Shown: piece after piece, positions 22,575-34,500 of the stretch | Layout of the letters: each line of letters starts with the position of its first letter | How positions within the stretch are numbered: the first letter of the stretch is position 1 | Origin: Craterostigma plantagineum | Taxonomy: Eukaryota; Streptophyta; Magnoliopsida; Lamiales; Linderniaceae | Direction: 5' to 3' | DNA: 64,000 nucleotides | NCBI GenBank assembly: GCA_027422505.1 | Contig: JAPQWV010000743.1 | Location: 62,001-126,000, forward strand | Program-made: the position numbers and the translations under genes | The notes under the pieces: model-generated | Database searches by the model: none | The model's input: the letters and a program-made list of their open reading frames with translations, nothing else | Told to the model about the DNA's origin: nothing

Positions 22575-23025
22575 TCAAATTTGTATGACAAGAAATAAAA
22601 ATTGCAGAACACAATCGAATTAACGTGGTTCCGATTTAAATCCATCCTACATCCACGATCCAAGGAATCTTGATTTTTATCGAGGCTGATGAGTTTTACA
22701 TATTACACCAGAAATCAATGGAAACCCATAAAAGGCGAAAACAGTTAAGCACACACACATTGTGAAAAAAAGATCGAAGTGAAGAAGAAGAACCCACAGA
22801 ATCTCGCGCCCTTTTTTAAAAGAAATCTGTTGCTAAGCTTCACAGTGTAGAAAACGCCGTTACCTGTAGCAACTCTATTAGTTGGCCTGTCCTTGTACTA
22901 ATAGCGCTCCATTCAGCTCTTCGCGCCTTTTCTTTATTTAACACTATATGAATTAGATAACATGAGCTTCAACTCCAACTTCTTACTTCAAGCAAACCAT
23001 CAATGATAAACACTTGATTTTAACA
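22575..23025 (-). repeat. 5' LTR of the minus-strand copia, 451 bp
   Basis: It pairs with 14549-14992 and differs by scattered point changes and short indels. Confidence 0.9.
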
Positions 23026-23030
23026 AGACA

Positions 23031-23826
23031 TACAGTGTTTACAAAATATTAATTATTGAGACAAGACTTATGGACATGTTATATTTCTAAGAATGATTAT
23101 TGGAGGAAAAATGGTTATTTATTTTATTTTTTCCATATATAATTTATTGACGCGATATATTTCATTGACATATAAAATGTTATGTAATGCGTCAGTATGC
23201 CACATCAGCATCCAAAATGTCGATTAATAGTGCCTAGAATGTGCTAATTAAGACGACATAACCTTAGATGTCGATGTGGGATATTGAAATGGCACGAATC
23301 GGTGCTACATCAACAGGTGCTCGCATAAGGTGGGGACCATAAAATTACTTATAATTTATAATCATAGTAAATGAGAAAATTTATGATGCTTTGGATAGGT
23401 GCCTAACAGCTCCACAGTCAAAGGGAACGAAAATGGAAACAACAGAAAATTAATCACTTTGGTGCATCAATTTCTTGTATCAATATGTAGCTAATTCCAA
23501 ATAATATTGCAGAGGAAGGCAAATTCTTGGGTTGTAATAAAACTAGGATAAAGATATATTCTTTCAGTTGTTTTCCTACAATAATGTGAAAATTTTAATT
23601 GCAACGGCAATAGGTTGCTAATGTATTTCAAGAAATCATCACATGGCATTCGAATCGAATTGTTAAATTCACTTTTTTCACATATAGATGGTTACTAATT
23701 CTAATTACACATTACACGTTAACATTAAGAATTATGTTTACCTATACAGTTTATGATTTAAAGGGAGAGTCGCAGTTTACACGTGACTTTGGATCATAAA
23801 TGTAATTGCTTCTTTATTACAAAGGA
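23031..23826. other. AT-rich spacer, no gene seen
   Basis: No coding frame, repeat pair or transposon end was recognised in this stretch. Confidence 0.5.
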
Positions 23827-24126
23827 AAAATAAGGGGGCTTTTAAGAATCAGGCCCTCTTTAAGTTTCATAATATAGTTCAGGCCCTGTCAGTATAAAGT
23901 TCATTAAATGGACCGGATATCTTTCAAAGTTAGAGAACGGACCAAAAAGTTGATCTGACCAAAATACCCCTACAAAAGCTGTATAATAAGAGGTATCCAG
24001 AACATGTTTTCTGTTACCATCGTTAACCACTTTTTTCACAACAAAAAATCTCGCAAATTTCTATCTACGTTCGAACGATCCTTGGAAACGAAACTCTATG
24101 TATCCACGAGGGTTTATTTTGATATT

Positions 24127-25310
24127 CAGGTCTCGAAATGTTCGATTTTGCGGGTATATTCTTCGAACTCTTTTGACGCAAATAATAAGAACACGATAAA
24201 ATAGACTCCCGATTTGGTCGAAATTGAAGATATTATGTACAAATTCGAGAGACCCATAACCTAAATAAATCTCTGAAACACAATATTGGCTCTATTGTTC
24301 GTTGCTCATGGTTTGCCGAAATTTAAAATCGCTGAAATTGTTGCCTAAACAACTGTTCCCAGAACGTGGTATGAATTGTCAATACATCTGTCATCGTAAA
24401 ACAGTTAATAGGTATTGAGAAGCTGGCATATGGTATATATATACTGATTTAAAGGTCACGGTATGCTGGATTTGGTACCAAATGCCTATCATCTGGTATC
24501 GATATAACAGTGGAAACTCGATAGAAACAATTGGTCGTATATATATTTCCATCTGCTCGAACACATATCCTGCACCAAACCAAGTTGGGTGTGTCCTAGA
24601 CCGTTTATCATGTTATTCGGGTCTCGAATGTTTGATTTTACGGGTAAATTTTCGAATTCTTTCGACGCAAATAATAACAAAACACGGTGAAATCGAATTT
24701 TGATTCGGTCGAAATTGAAGATATTTTGTACAAATTTGAGAGACCTATATCCTAAACAAATCACTGAAACACCGTATTGACTCTATTGTTCGTTGCTCAA
24801 GGTTTGCCGAAATTTAAACATAATCGCCGGATTGTTGCCTAAACCACTGTTCCGAGAACATGGTATGGATTGTCAAGCATCTGTCCTTAACAGTTAATAG
24901 GTATTGAAAAACTCTCATTTGGTATACGTTTAGATTTAAAGGTAGCAGTAAGTTGTATTAGGTACCAAATACCTATTATCTGGTATCTTTATAACAAAGG
25001 AAACTCGATCGAAATAATTACCATATATATCATTTCCATATGCACGATTATACATCCTACACCACACCAAGTTGAGTGTGTCCTAGATGGTTTATTATGT
25101 TATGAGGTCTCGAAATGCTCGATTTTACGGGTATATTTTCGGAATTATTTTGACGCAAATAATTAAAACGGTGAAATCGAATCCCGATTCGGTCGAATCC
25201 CCATATCCTGATCAAAGCACTTGAGACACCGCGTTGGCTCTATTGTTCTTCGCTTAAGGTTGCCGAAATTTAAACACAATCGCCGGGTTTTTGCCTAATT
25301 TTTTGAAATA
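24127..25310 (+). repeat. Tandem repeat A, three copies of about 490 bp
   Basis: The segment starting GGTCTCGAAATGTTCGATTT recurs at about 24127, 24618 and 25104 (spacing 490 and 486). Each copy continues with TTTGACGCAAATAAT, a GGTCGAAATTGAAGATAT segment, TTGCCGAAATTTAAA and a TTAATAGGTATTGA segment. The third copy is shortened. Confidence 0.85.
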
Positions 25311-26219
25311 AGAAAGTGGTACCAGTAAGTTATTAATTGTTATTCTTTATGTAACTTGTGTTATCCAGTTTAGGTGGGATTTCAATAATTTAGGCGGGAT
25401 GTCAATAATTTAGGCGGGAATTGTCATATTTGGCAATAAGGGAGCTCGTCAAATAATGTGGTACATCCCTCTAGTTAAGAGGTGTAAAACGTGGTTTATC
25501 GGTATCAAATCACTCATTTCGAAATAAAATAACAGTACAAAATGCAATTTTTAACACTATTGTAGATACTGATACAACATAATAAGTTTTGCATATCACA
25601 ATAAAAATTTCATTAATCTCGCTCACAAATCCATATTTTTTTTGATTATTTAGGGTTTGGGGTCTCGAATTTTGAGTTTATGGTCTATTAAATGTTGTCC
25701 GTACTTTAATGTTGAACTTTGAATACGTTTGCGATGGAAGTCATAATGTTGTGTCTCATCAGAAGAGGTACTAGTATATTTTGTGAAAGAAGAGCTATGT
25801 GTTCACGTGACTTTTGATCTCAACTTTCACATATTGATATCAACATTCGCAAAACATGTCTTTTAATGAATTTTGTGATTTGGCTTCATCATATCACCTA
25901 TTTCCATGAATGTCAATCTTATACATCCCAACGAAATGAATTTGCGAACAAATAAATCAAAATGGCAATGTGGTATTGATTAGCTATTTTGTGGTTCTTG
26001 TAGCTACAAATGTGGTATAACCTTTGTTTATATTGTTATTGTTTATCAGACATGTGGTATTATTTGCAGGCAATGTGGTAATATTAAGTTATTGTACTGT
26101 TAATATCTCTGACAATCTAGAACCTTCTAGAATGTTCTTAGTTACGTGTTACCCAGAATGCGTGAATTGTTACCCAGAATAAGTGAAGTGTTACCAACCA
26201 ACTTTTTATTTGACAAACG

Positions 26220-28060
26220 TTCCAATATTTTGCATCAAAATTTGTCGTGACTAACATCGATAATTACTGTCGATTATAAGACCCACGCCGAATTGGTGTG
26301 AATACACATTATTTGAGCATAATATTCGAGATTTCACTAGTGTTTTTACCAAATTTTCGAATTGGGTTTGAAGCATTATTTCAACATAACATCGACAATT
26401 TTCCTTGTTTATGAGGACCCATGAAAAATTGAGATCGGTTTTACCTTGCCCGACTACTAACATTGAAGATTTCTTCAATTTCGGTAAGTTTTTGTACAGC
26501 ATTCGAATTTTTAATCTTTCTCTTGACACATTAGTCCGTACCAGTTGGATGTAGTATTATAGGAAACAAACCGTTATTGTTTCTTATTATTTGTTATAAA
26601 TGAGGCAAGACTTTTTACCATTTATTAGTAATCGGTTACAATATTTGAAGGTAGTGTTTTGGAACTTGCAGAAAATGGTACCCAGATAAAGTGATGTGTT
26701 AATGAAATTGAAAAATGTTTCGATCTTAGCTCGCAGCAAAATTCGTTGTTATTCCACGTCGATTACTAAGACCCACATCCGAATTGGTACGAATACTCAT
26801 TATTCATAGCATAAAAGTCGAGATTTTTACTCGTTTCTTCACCAAAATTTTTGAATTGTATTTGAAGCATTATTCTAACTCAACATAAAAAATTGTCTTG
26901 TTTATGAGGACCCACGAGAAATTGAGACCAGTTTTACCTTTTTCGATTACTGATGTTGAAGATTTCTGCAATTTCAGAGAGTTTCGGGTGTAGCTAATAG
27001 GAAACAAACCGTTATTGTCTTCATTATTTGTTATAGTGAGGCAAACATTTATTCCTCAATGTTACGAATCTGTTATTGTTCTTTAGGGTAGGGTTTCCAA
27101 AATAGCGGAAATGGTACCCAGATAAAGGGATGTGTTACTGAAATTAAAAACGTTCGATCTTAGTTTGCAGCAAAAATCGTTGTTATTTCATGTCGGTTAC
27201 TAAGATCCACATCCGAATTGGTGTGAATACTCATTATTCGAGCATAAAAGTCGAGATTTCACTCGTTTTTTTACAATATTTTCAAATTGTGTTTGAAACA
27301 TTATTCCAACTTAACATCGAAAATTGTCCTTGTTTATGAGGACCCATGAAAATTGAGATCGATTTTACCTTTTCGATTACTAGCGTTGAAGGTTTCTGCG
27401 ATTTCAGGGAGTTTTCGGTGTCGTACGAATTTTCGATCTTCCTCTTGACACCCTCCGGACTAGTTGCATGTAGTTTTTATAGGAAATAAACCGTTTTTGT
27501 TTTCTCACTGTTTGTTATAGGTAAGACAACATTTATTCTTCAATATTTGGCATCTGTTATTAGTGTTGAGGATGGGGTTTCCTAAATAACAGAAGTGGTA
27601 CCACGATGACCTGATGGTTACAGGAATTTTTCATCTTCCTCGTGACATTATTTTCTAATTATTTGTTATAAGAGAGGCAACGTCGTCGAAGTTAAGAATC
27701 TGGTATAGGTTTCCAAGGTAGAGTTTCGTTATAGCCGAAAATGGTACCCAGATAAAGTTGTTTGTTACTGAAATTGAAAATGTTTGGATTTTAGGTCGGG
27801 CAAGATTCGTTGTTATTCCATGTCGATTACTAAGACCCACATCTGAATTGGTGTGAATACTCGTTATTCGAGCATATAAGTCAAGATTTCGCTCGTATTT
27901 ATCAAATTTTTCGAGGCTTTTTTGAAGCATTATTCCAACTTAACATCGAAAATTATTCTTGTTTATGAGGACCCATGACAAATTGGTATCGATTTTACCT
28001 TTTTTCGACTACAAACGTTCAAGATCTCTGCGATTTCATGGAGTTTTGAGTGTAGGAAGA
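26220..28060 (+). repeat. Tandem repeat B, four diverged copies
   Basis: The landmark AAGACCCACATCCGAATTGG (with variants) occurs at about 26277, 26768, 27210 and 27832. Each is followed some 130 bases later by a TTGTTTATGAGGACCCA block at about 26407, 26902, 27333 and 27963, and in the first three copies by AGGAAACAAACCGTTATTG or a variant. Spacing is irregular (about 490, 440, 620), so copies carry indels. Confidence 0.82.
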
Positions 28061-28313
28061 ATCGTCGATGACAAAACCTTTGACGTGAGGATGATGGTAC
28101 AAATATGTAATTTTTTGCAACAGTCGTGGCAAATGGGTCTTTTTACCACGAATGGGTCCTTAATTCTAATACAAACTTGAGATGAGTCTTTTAAACTGAA
28201 ATTTAAAGTAAGAGGGCATGAATTCAAACGAAAGTTGCTTAAAAGGGCCTGAATCATAATTTACTCAAAATAAAGTAGTGGACATTAAATGTAAGAGAGT
28301 TTGCTTGTACAAA

Positions 28314-28314
<1 letters not shown>

Positions 28315-28378
<64 letters not shown>

Positions 28379-28385
28379 AGGGAGG

Positions 28386-28432
<47 letters not shown>
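28315..28432 (+). repeat. (GA)n microsatellite with GGGA interruption
   Basis: A run of AG dinucleotides of about 118 bases is interrupted by GGGAGGGAGGGAGGGAG at about 28370-28388. The Arg/Glu repeat frame across it is an artefact of the dinucleotide. Confidence 0.97.
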
Positions 28433-28435
<3 letters not shown>

Positions 28436-28581
28436 ATTAATTACGTTGATTTCTCACAACCCTATCCCACCATCATAAATGCTTCAAGTCTTACGAACGA
28501 TTTGGGATTGCTACTCCTCCTCTGAATAATGTAATAACAAGAATAATAATGATAATAATAACAACAATACTTATCCGCGTA

Positions 28582-29329
28582 TGTTATCGCTCAAAAATTC
28601 GAGTCTAATCGAAGACGGGACGGGAAATATCTCCCGCGGAAAATACGCCGCGAGGCGGCGGGAAACATTACCGAGACGACACATTCCCGAGGAGCACTCC
28701 CGAGGAACGACGCCTTGCTCGAGTGCCACGCTGAGGACATCACATGACCGAAGGGACTTATTCTAACATTAAAGTCTTATCTTGAAAACATGACAGGAGC
28801 AGTTATAAGGTCCCCCTTGCTATGCCTCATTAGTTTTGCTTGTGTGGACCAAGTCATTAGTAGATGGACATGAGTGGGCAGTTATGGTACCCCACTCTCT
28901 CAATCGTGTGAATGTATTATTAGTAACTGAGCTTACACATATAAAGGAGGGGGAGGAAATGCAAAGAGACGTTCCATGACTTACTCTTTCTACTCTATGA
29001 CTAACTCTCTCATTGCATATGACTATCTCTCGCCGAACAAAGACCACGGCGACACCACACGCCTCGCGTGGAATCGCCTCTCATAGCTGAACGTCTCATC
29101 CGTCTATACTCTCTCTAATTATCATTTTATCATAATTTATGCGCTTTAACGTCGATGAACGATTATCTGGCTTGAGCGTCGGAGGGGCGTCGCCGAAACA
29201 GTGTCCTTTAACCCGTCTTTTTCGTGTTATTTCAGGGATCCGTCGAAGACAGAGACGACGAACTCGAAACGGCGACGGACCGATACCTTCCAGCTCACTA
29301 TTGATGCTAGGGTCGAGTCCGCATCAACA
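28582..29329 (+). mobile_element. LTR-like segment (possible gypsy solo LTR)
   Basis: It could begin TGTTATCGCTC and end GGTCGAGTCCGCATCAACA. Between are a possible promoter (CACATATAAAGGAGG at 28936-28950) and a TTGAGCGTCGGAGGGGCGTC block followed by TTTCAGGGATCCGTCG, the layout seen in many plant gypsy LTRs. No second copy and no target duplication were found, so the boundaries are tentative. Confidence 0.4.
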
Positions 29330-30224
29330 ATAGTAATATTAATATATGTAAACCTTCGTCGCCATGCCGGCAATGTCACCATAAAATGACTACAAGTCAC
29401 AGCCTTTTTATTATATTAATATATATATGTATACATATATATATTATATATATTTATATATATATTATATTATAAATGCCAATGGAGAAATGAACGGGAA
29501 TGTTCGTCGTAATCTATACAAGTAGGTAATGATTGCCTAGCAATCCTAAGCTCCAAAAACGGCGAAGTATTGTGCTTGGAGTATTTAAATGTGTATTATC
29601 AATGATGCGAAAGAGAAAAAATGTACTAACAGTGTGTAGTTTATCTGTATTATTAACATATCGTATGTGACTTGAGTATCACTTACCTTGTTCGTCCACT
29701 TTAGCAAATTTTATGCTTATATGTACATATACACGTTGTCTGCGTGATATCATAAAAATTATAGATATCATTTAATATGTATATATAATACTAATAATAG
29801 TGTAACATTTAAAGTAAAAAACATAATAAATACTAACCAAATCAATTATTTTGGATTAATCATGATAGAATTTGAATCTGAAACGGGGTCTTTCTTATGA
29901 ATCGTACTCAGATATCGTGATGTAATTTATTGTTTGAATTTCCATATTCTGTACTCGAAGCGATGTTAACTTAACCTATAAATATGTAAGAATTTATTAT
30001 CATTACCACGGGCTTGCCAAGAGCCGACATAGAATTAATTAAAATCAAACTTTATTACAACCTTTATCCGAAATTTAATTCCTTCAATCGATTTTCAAAA
30101 GAGTTAAAGAAAATTATACATCATTATATATATATACATATTAATCAATGGAATTAGCCTTTAATTGAGGCTAAGTAAGACAAAAGGTAAATATATAAAA
30201 ACAAATAAAAGACTTGCTTGAGAG
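29330..30224. other. AT-rich spacer with (AT)n run
   Basis: An alternating AT stretch at about 29413-29475 is the only structure seen. No gene is supported. Confidence 0.5.
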
Positions 30225-31043
30225 ATGAATCGTACAACAAACTCCAACTTTTATTACTTGAAATATTTTACAACAAGGAGGGAATTACGAAGGGAAGGTA
30301 AGAGAGAAGTGAGTGTAAGAAGATGCGTGCAAAGCAAATGGCATATGGCCATATTTAAAGAGAAAGAAATAGTATACATCAATTATTGGCGTAAGAATTT
30401 TCTTTACTCCTGTTTCTTGCTTTATTAGCTGGCTCCATTTTCTTTGAAATAAAACCGTAGGATGATCATCTTTGAAATATTGCTCCATTTGCTCCAATGT
30501 CTTCATTGCTTTTATTAAAGTAGACTTGGCCATCTTCATTTCTTACGTGTAGGCCACCTAAAAATTTCTTCACTTTTATTAAAGTGAAGATTACTTCTTG
30601 TCCTTGTCTTGGACTTTTTTGAGTACCTCGTTTTTAACGATATCAATTGCATCTTCCACCAAATTTCATCCGGACTTTCCGGATCTTGTCCTTCTCCAGC
30701 AAGAGGAAAATCGTCGTCTTTTGACAAATCTCCATTGAAAATCAACAGAAGCATCAAAGCCAAGATTCTTGGCAATATCTTTTTTCATTATGTCGAAATA
30801 AGCCTGGACGATATCTTCTCTTCAGTTTTCCTTTCTGAATATTTATCCTTCTTGAAATAATTTCAAAAGGACTAAGAGGTTCCTTTGTTGATGATTATTA
30901 ATCATCTCCTTTTTGAGAATTTTTCTCTTCAATTTTATCGAGAGTCTGCTGCTTTCATATTCACCAGTAGCAGTTTTCTTATCATTTTCTTTCAAAATTT
31001 ATATAAAAGTTTCGTTTAGACATGGAATCTTTTGTTGGGTATA
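30225..31043 (-). pseudogene. Caulimovirid downstream ORF, distal part
   Basis: Minus-strand frames here are protein-like but broken: one rich in acidic and charged residues (DDDFPLAGEGQDPE, 30536-30775) and one with LIKAMKTLEQMEQYFKDD (30540-30285). Position and strand fit the continuation of the viral ORF at 37979-38870, from which it is separated by the LTR element. Removing that element and one GTATA copy joins the two pieces. Function is unknown in this virus group. Confidence 0.55.
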
Positions 31044-32037
31044 TGTTAGAAATATTTTATAGTGTTCAATTTCAATATGACAGCTCGTGGACGGAGAGAA
31101 AAAGGGTAGAGAGAAGGCAGATCCTCTCTCTCTAATAAACCCTACCTTTTTACCCCATCAGCCGCCGTCATCCATCCGCACCACCCACCACACCTCTAAC
31201 AAACACCTCACTCCTCCCTTCCTCCTCCCCGCCTCCATTAACGGAGGTTGGGGAGCCGTATTCTTTTTTCTTGTTTTGTATTTTTTTCCTTTGCTATAAA
31301 AAAAAGCTTCACCTGCCTGCCATGGCTGCCCGCCGCCTGCCGTCACCGCCCACCCGCCTGCCTTCGCTGCCGCCCGCTGCCGCACCCCGTCGCCGCCGAG
31401 GTCAGCCACCTCCTCCATCACTTCCCCCTCCTCCGATGTCGGCCCGGCTTCGCCAGCAAGCGTCCCGACCTGCCGGCCGTCCTCCCCCACCGCCTGGCGT
31501 CGCCGCCTGCCAGGCACCCCCGTCGCCCAGACGTCATTCTCCTCTCCATCGCTTCCCCCTCTTCTTCCAATGTCGGCCCGGCCTCCGCCAGCAGCCGACC
31601 CGACCCGCCAACATCCCCACCCACCCCGTTGCCAATCGCCACCTCGCCGTCTCTAGTTTTGAGTTCCTCGTTTTCGAACCTCTTCTCTCTCGACCTCGGG
31701 TCGGGAGCCTTTTCTCCCTTGTGGAGCCTCAGTCCGATGAAAATAAAAACCAGTTTGAAGACCAACTGAAAGTAAGAGTATCGTAGATTTAGCTTAATAG
31801 CTTTTTTCTGTTATAGGTTCTTTAGTTCTTGGTCGTAGATTATGGATTTTTATTTTCTGTCGTTTTGTGTCCCTTGTGGACTTTTTTCTTCCTTTGTGGA
31901 GTGTTTGTTCCCCCTTGTGGGGTTGTGTTTCCTCTTTTTGAGGACTGGTCTCCGTTTGGCGCATGCGACCAAACGGCTCTGTTGCTTTAGCACGTTTGTA
32001 CTTTGTGATTTTAACGGCAATAGCAAGTTATCGATTG

Positions 32038-32071
<34 letters not shown>

Positions 32072-32359
32072 GTTGGTTTATATTTAATTAACTTTGGCTA
32101 GTTTGTAATATTCTAGTTCTTAGTTACTAGGGGTATAATATACCAACTAATGTGGTATATATATCCCCAAACCCTAATTCATTAGGGTGTGTGTTTTTGG
32201 TGTAGTATGTGTGAGTGCGTGTGTGTTGAATAGTAAGAAAGCATTTTCAAAGCATTCATAGTCTTCACTGTCACACCCCACGTTTGATCTTCAAATCTTT
32301 CATCATTAGCGTGGTAAATCATCCTAAATCAGTGTTGTTGGATCTAATAGGGACAAACA
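31044..32359 (+). repeat. Left LTR of the LARD-like element (with insert)
   Basis: 31044-31079 and 32067-32359 together correspond to the 334 bp right LTR, except four bases (TTTA) missing at the insert junction. Confidence 0.9.
31080..32066 (+). mobile_element. Poly(A)-tailed retroposed insert
   Basis: The insert interrupts the left LTR and ends in 29 A residues (32038-32066), the sign of insertion by a LINE-type mechanism. No target duplication is visible; instead four bases of the LTR are missing. The first two thirds are C-rich and GC-rich, giving long overlapping frames on both strands (for example 31271-31786 and the minus-strand 31158-31517). These look like composition artefacts, being Pro/Arg/Ser-rich in every frame. 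The 3' part (31790-32037) is T-rich like a LINE or SINE 3' region. The source gene or family is not recognised. Confidence 0.7.
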
Positions 32360-32361
32360 AG

Positions 32362-32373
32362 TGGTATCAGAGC
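32362..32373 (+). promoter_or_regulatory. Primer-binding site of the LARD-like element
   Basis: TGGTATCAGAGC, a perfect initiator tRNA-Met match, begins three bases after the LTR end. Confidence 0.92.
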
Positions 32374-32819
32374 AAAACACGTTCGGATTTGAACAATTTT
32401 CGAAATTTTTTGTTTTTTTTTGGGTTCGAATTTCTGCCATTTCTTGAGTTTTTGAGTTGATTTTACTGATTTGCAAGCTCAAGAGGTAATTAGGTTGTTT
32501 TCAAGTGATTTGAAGTGATTACCCAATTTTTTCAGTTGATTTGGGTGAGTTTTGGGTAGAAATCGATCTGTTTTTCGTCAGTTTTTCAGTCCAGATTGCT
32601 ACAGTAACTTTTTCTGGTGTTCTTATTGAGTTTCGAGCGTTTTTGTTCAGTTTCGGGTGTTTTTATTCAATTTCGGGCGAATTTTGACTGGTCAAACCCG
32701 AAACTGGACTGGTCAACTCGAAACTGGACTGGTCAACTCGAATTTTGACTAGTCAACACCCGAAAGTAGATAAAAAAAAAATAATAATAATAATAATAAT
32801 TTTTAAATCTACAAACTGA

Positions 32820-33380
32820 GTTTCGGGCAAAACAAGTAGTCACTGTAGCAAATAATTAGTTTCCGGCGAAACTAGTAGCAATCACTGTAGCAAATTCAAT
32901 AAGATCACTGTAGAAATTATTTCGGGCGAAACACTTCAAATCACTGTAGCAACACTGTAGCAACACTGTAGCAAAGTGATTTCACTGTAGCGAACTAATC
33001 AAATCTGGTTCGATCGAAACTTTTTATTTCACTGTAGCAATCGATCGAAACACTAGCAAATTGATCGAAACTTAATTGTAGCAATCGATTGAGACACTGT
33101 AGCAATCGATCGAAACTTCACTGTTGCAATTAAGTTAGTTTCGATCGAAGGCGTCAGTAGCAAATAACTGTTCCTTTATTCGTCCAATTGCAAAAGTTTT
33201 TCATAATTAACTGTAGCAATTCCCCCAATCACTGTAACGCTCGATTCTTTCTGTGACTCATCCTTGGATTACAATTACAATCATAGGCCAATTCCAACTA
33301 TTTTAACAATTCGCCCGATTGTTAAAATTACAGTATAGAAAATTCACTGTAGCGATTTCACTTGCAAATTCAATCAATCG
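32820..33380 (+). repeat. CACTGTAGCAA motif array in the leader
   Basis: The words CACTGTAGC, TGTAGCAA and TCGATCGAAAC recur more than a dozen times at irregular spacing, with three back-to-back copies near 32940-32975. Just upstream, 32660-32770 has repeated GACTGGTCAACTCGAA units. None of this encodes protein. Confidence 0.85.
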
Positions 33381-34017
33381 CCGAAACTATTAAAAATCAA
33401 TCGCACCAAATCGTGCCACTTTAACAATCTTCTTTGGTCCCACTTTGAATTCAATTTCAGTCACTCAATTGCATGAATTCACTGTAGGAATTTCAATTTC
33501 AATTACTGAAGCGCACGATTTGGTACTGTTGCTAGAATTTGCAAATTCGCCCGATTTGCTATCCATTTCACACTTAGGATTTTCAGCCAAAATCTTCATC
33601 AACTTTTATCGGGAAATTCAAATCTCACTTAATCACACTTTGAAAATCACACTTAAACGCTCTTGATCAAAAAAATAAAAAAAAAAATAAAAAATAAAAA
33701 AATAAATAAAATAAAATAAAAAAAATATATCTTAAAATATATATATATATATATATATATATTTAAGCAAATCCACAAACGTGTCAACGATCATATATCC
33801 AACAATCAACTTAGGACATCATTGGCAAATTATAGAAAAGTTTGGGTCATTTTCTCGAAGTTTTCGAAATCATCACAAATTTTTTCGGTGCACGCCAAAA
33901 ATTTTCAACGCCGACTTTCTTCGATACTTCACGATATTTCTCGAGTAAACCAAACTTTTTGTCACTGAAATTTTAAAAGCCAATTTCTGTTTTCAATTAA
34001 ATATTATATTAATTACA

Positions 34018-34500
34018 ATGGATGCTCAAGCTAGGAAAATTGAGGAATTAGAAGCAAGACTTGCTAATAATTACTCTGTGTTGCTTAAGCAACAAGAAAG
34101 CCTAGCTTATGCTAATGAGGATTTGACAAACGCAAAGTCAAATATAATTAGCTTAGAAACTAAGTTAGAAGATAGTGAATATAGGGTCTGCGAGATGGCA
34201 AAAAATTTACGTTCTTGCGAAGCTGAGCGAAATGAAATCTCATCAAAATATGAGACAGTCTTAGAGGACATCTTATGCTTTACTCTAAGATTAAACGATT
34301 AGAGAATGTTGTTTCGAATATAGGTCAAGCGGGTCAAAACTCTCCTTCTAACTTAATTCCTAACGGGGAAAATATTTTACATGATCAAAAACCTACTCTA
34401 TGTGATACTCCAGAGACTCTCCGTAAATTGAAAGATTTACAAGATGCTTTGGAATCTGAAAGGATAGGTTTTGGCGCTGAAAAGAAAAGCTTTTAAAGGA
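34018..34500 (+). pseudogene. gag-like coiled-coil frame of the LARD-like element
   Basis: The ATG at 34018 opens a 94-residue frame rich in Glu, Leu, Lys and Asn with coiled-coil heptads (KIEELEARLANN, LTNAKSNIISLETKLED). After a frameshift near 34290 a second frame continues to 34496 (LRKLKDLQDALESERIGFG). This resembles the variable coiled-coil part of some copia gag proteins. Short protein-like pieces follow to about 35250 without any enzyme domain. Confidence 0.5.

Larger units (their letters stand above)
14549..23025 (-). mobile_element. Ty1/copia retrotransposon, complete ends, with nested solo LTR
   Basis: LTRs at 14549-14992 and 22575-23025 flank a minus-strand internal region with primer-binding site, gag, protease, integrase, reverse transcriptase and RNase H. 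The 5-bp target duplication AGACA is perfect (14544-14548 and 23026-23030). Without the 3.3 kb solo LTR in gag the element is about 5.2 kb, normal for copia. It belongs to the same broad family as the plus-strand copia at 54342-63700: shared gag start, protease and LTR motifs. Confidence 0.93.
23834..28266. mobile_element. Possible large non-autonomous DNA transposon with internal repeat arrays
   Basis: The left end reads GGGGGCTTTTAAGAATCAGG followed by CCCTCTTTAAG. The reverse complement of the right end has GATTCAGGCCCTTTTAAG. The two ends are imperfect inverted repeats sharing TCAGGCCC and TTTAAG. AAAATAA flanks both ends (23827-23833 and 28267-28273), though so AT-rich a 7-mer could match by chance. 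The interior has no coding frame and consists of two repeat families. The superfamily is unknown; a Mutator-like origin is possible. Confidence 0.45.

Noticed and set aside
24004..28257. Several 60-90 residue frames in the repeat block
   Set aside because: They recur only because the DNA repeats recur, and have no conserved protein character.
23827..28273. AAAATAA flanks taken as proof of a transposon
   Set aside because: A 7-mer of A and T can match by chance; kept only as weak support.
28301..28525. Open frame with long Arg-Glu repeats
   Set aside because: It is a translation of the (GA)n microsatellite, not a protein.
31158..31786. Overlapping 110-170 residue frames on both strands
   Set aside because: They lie in a GC-rich, poly(A)-tailed insert, overlap each other on both strands and are Pro/Arg/Ser-rich in all readings, as expected from composition alone.
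32820..33380. Spaced short repeats considered as a CRISPR-like array
   Set aside because: Spacing is irregular, repeats vary, and this is plant DNA in a retrotransposon leader.
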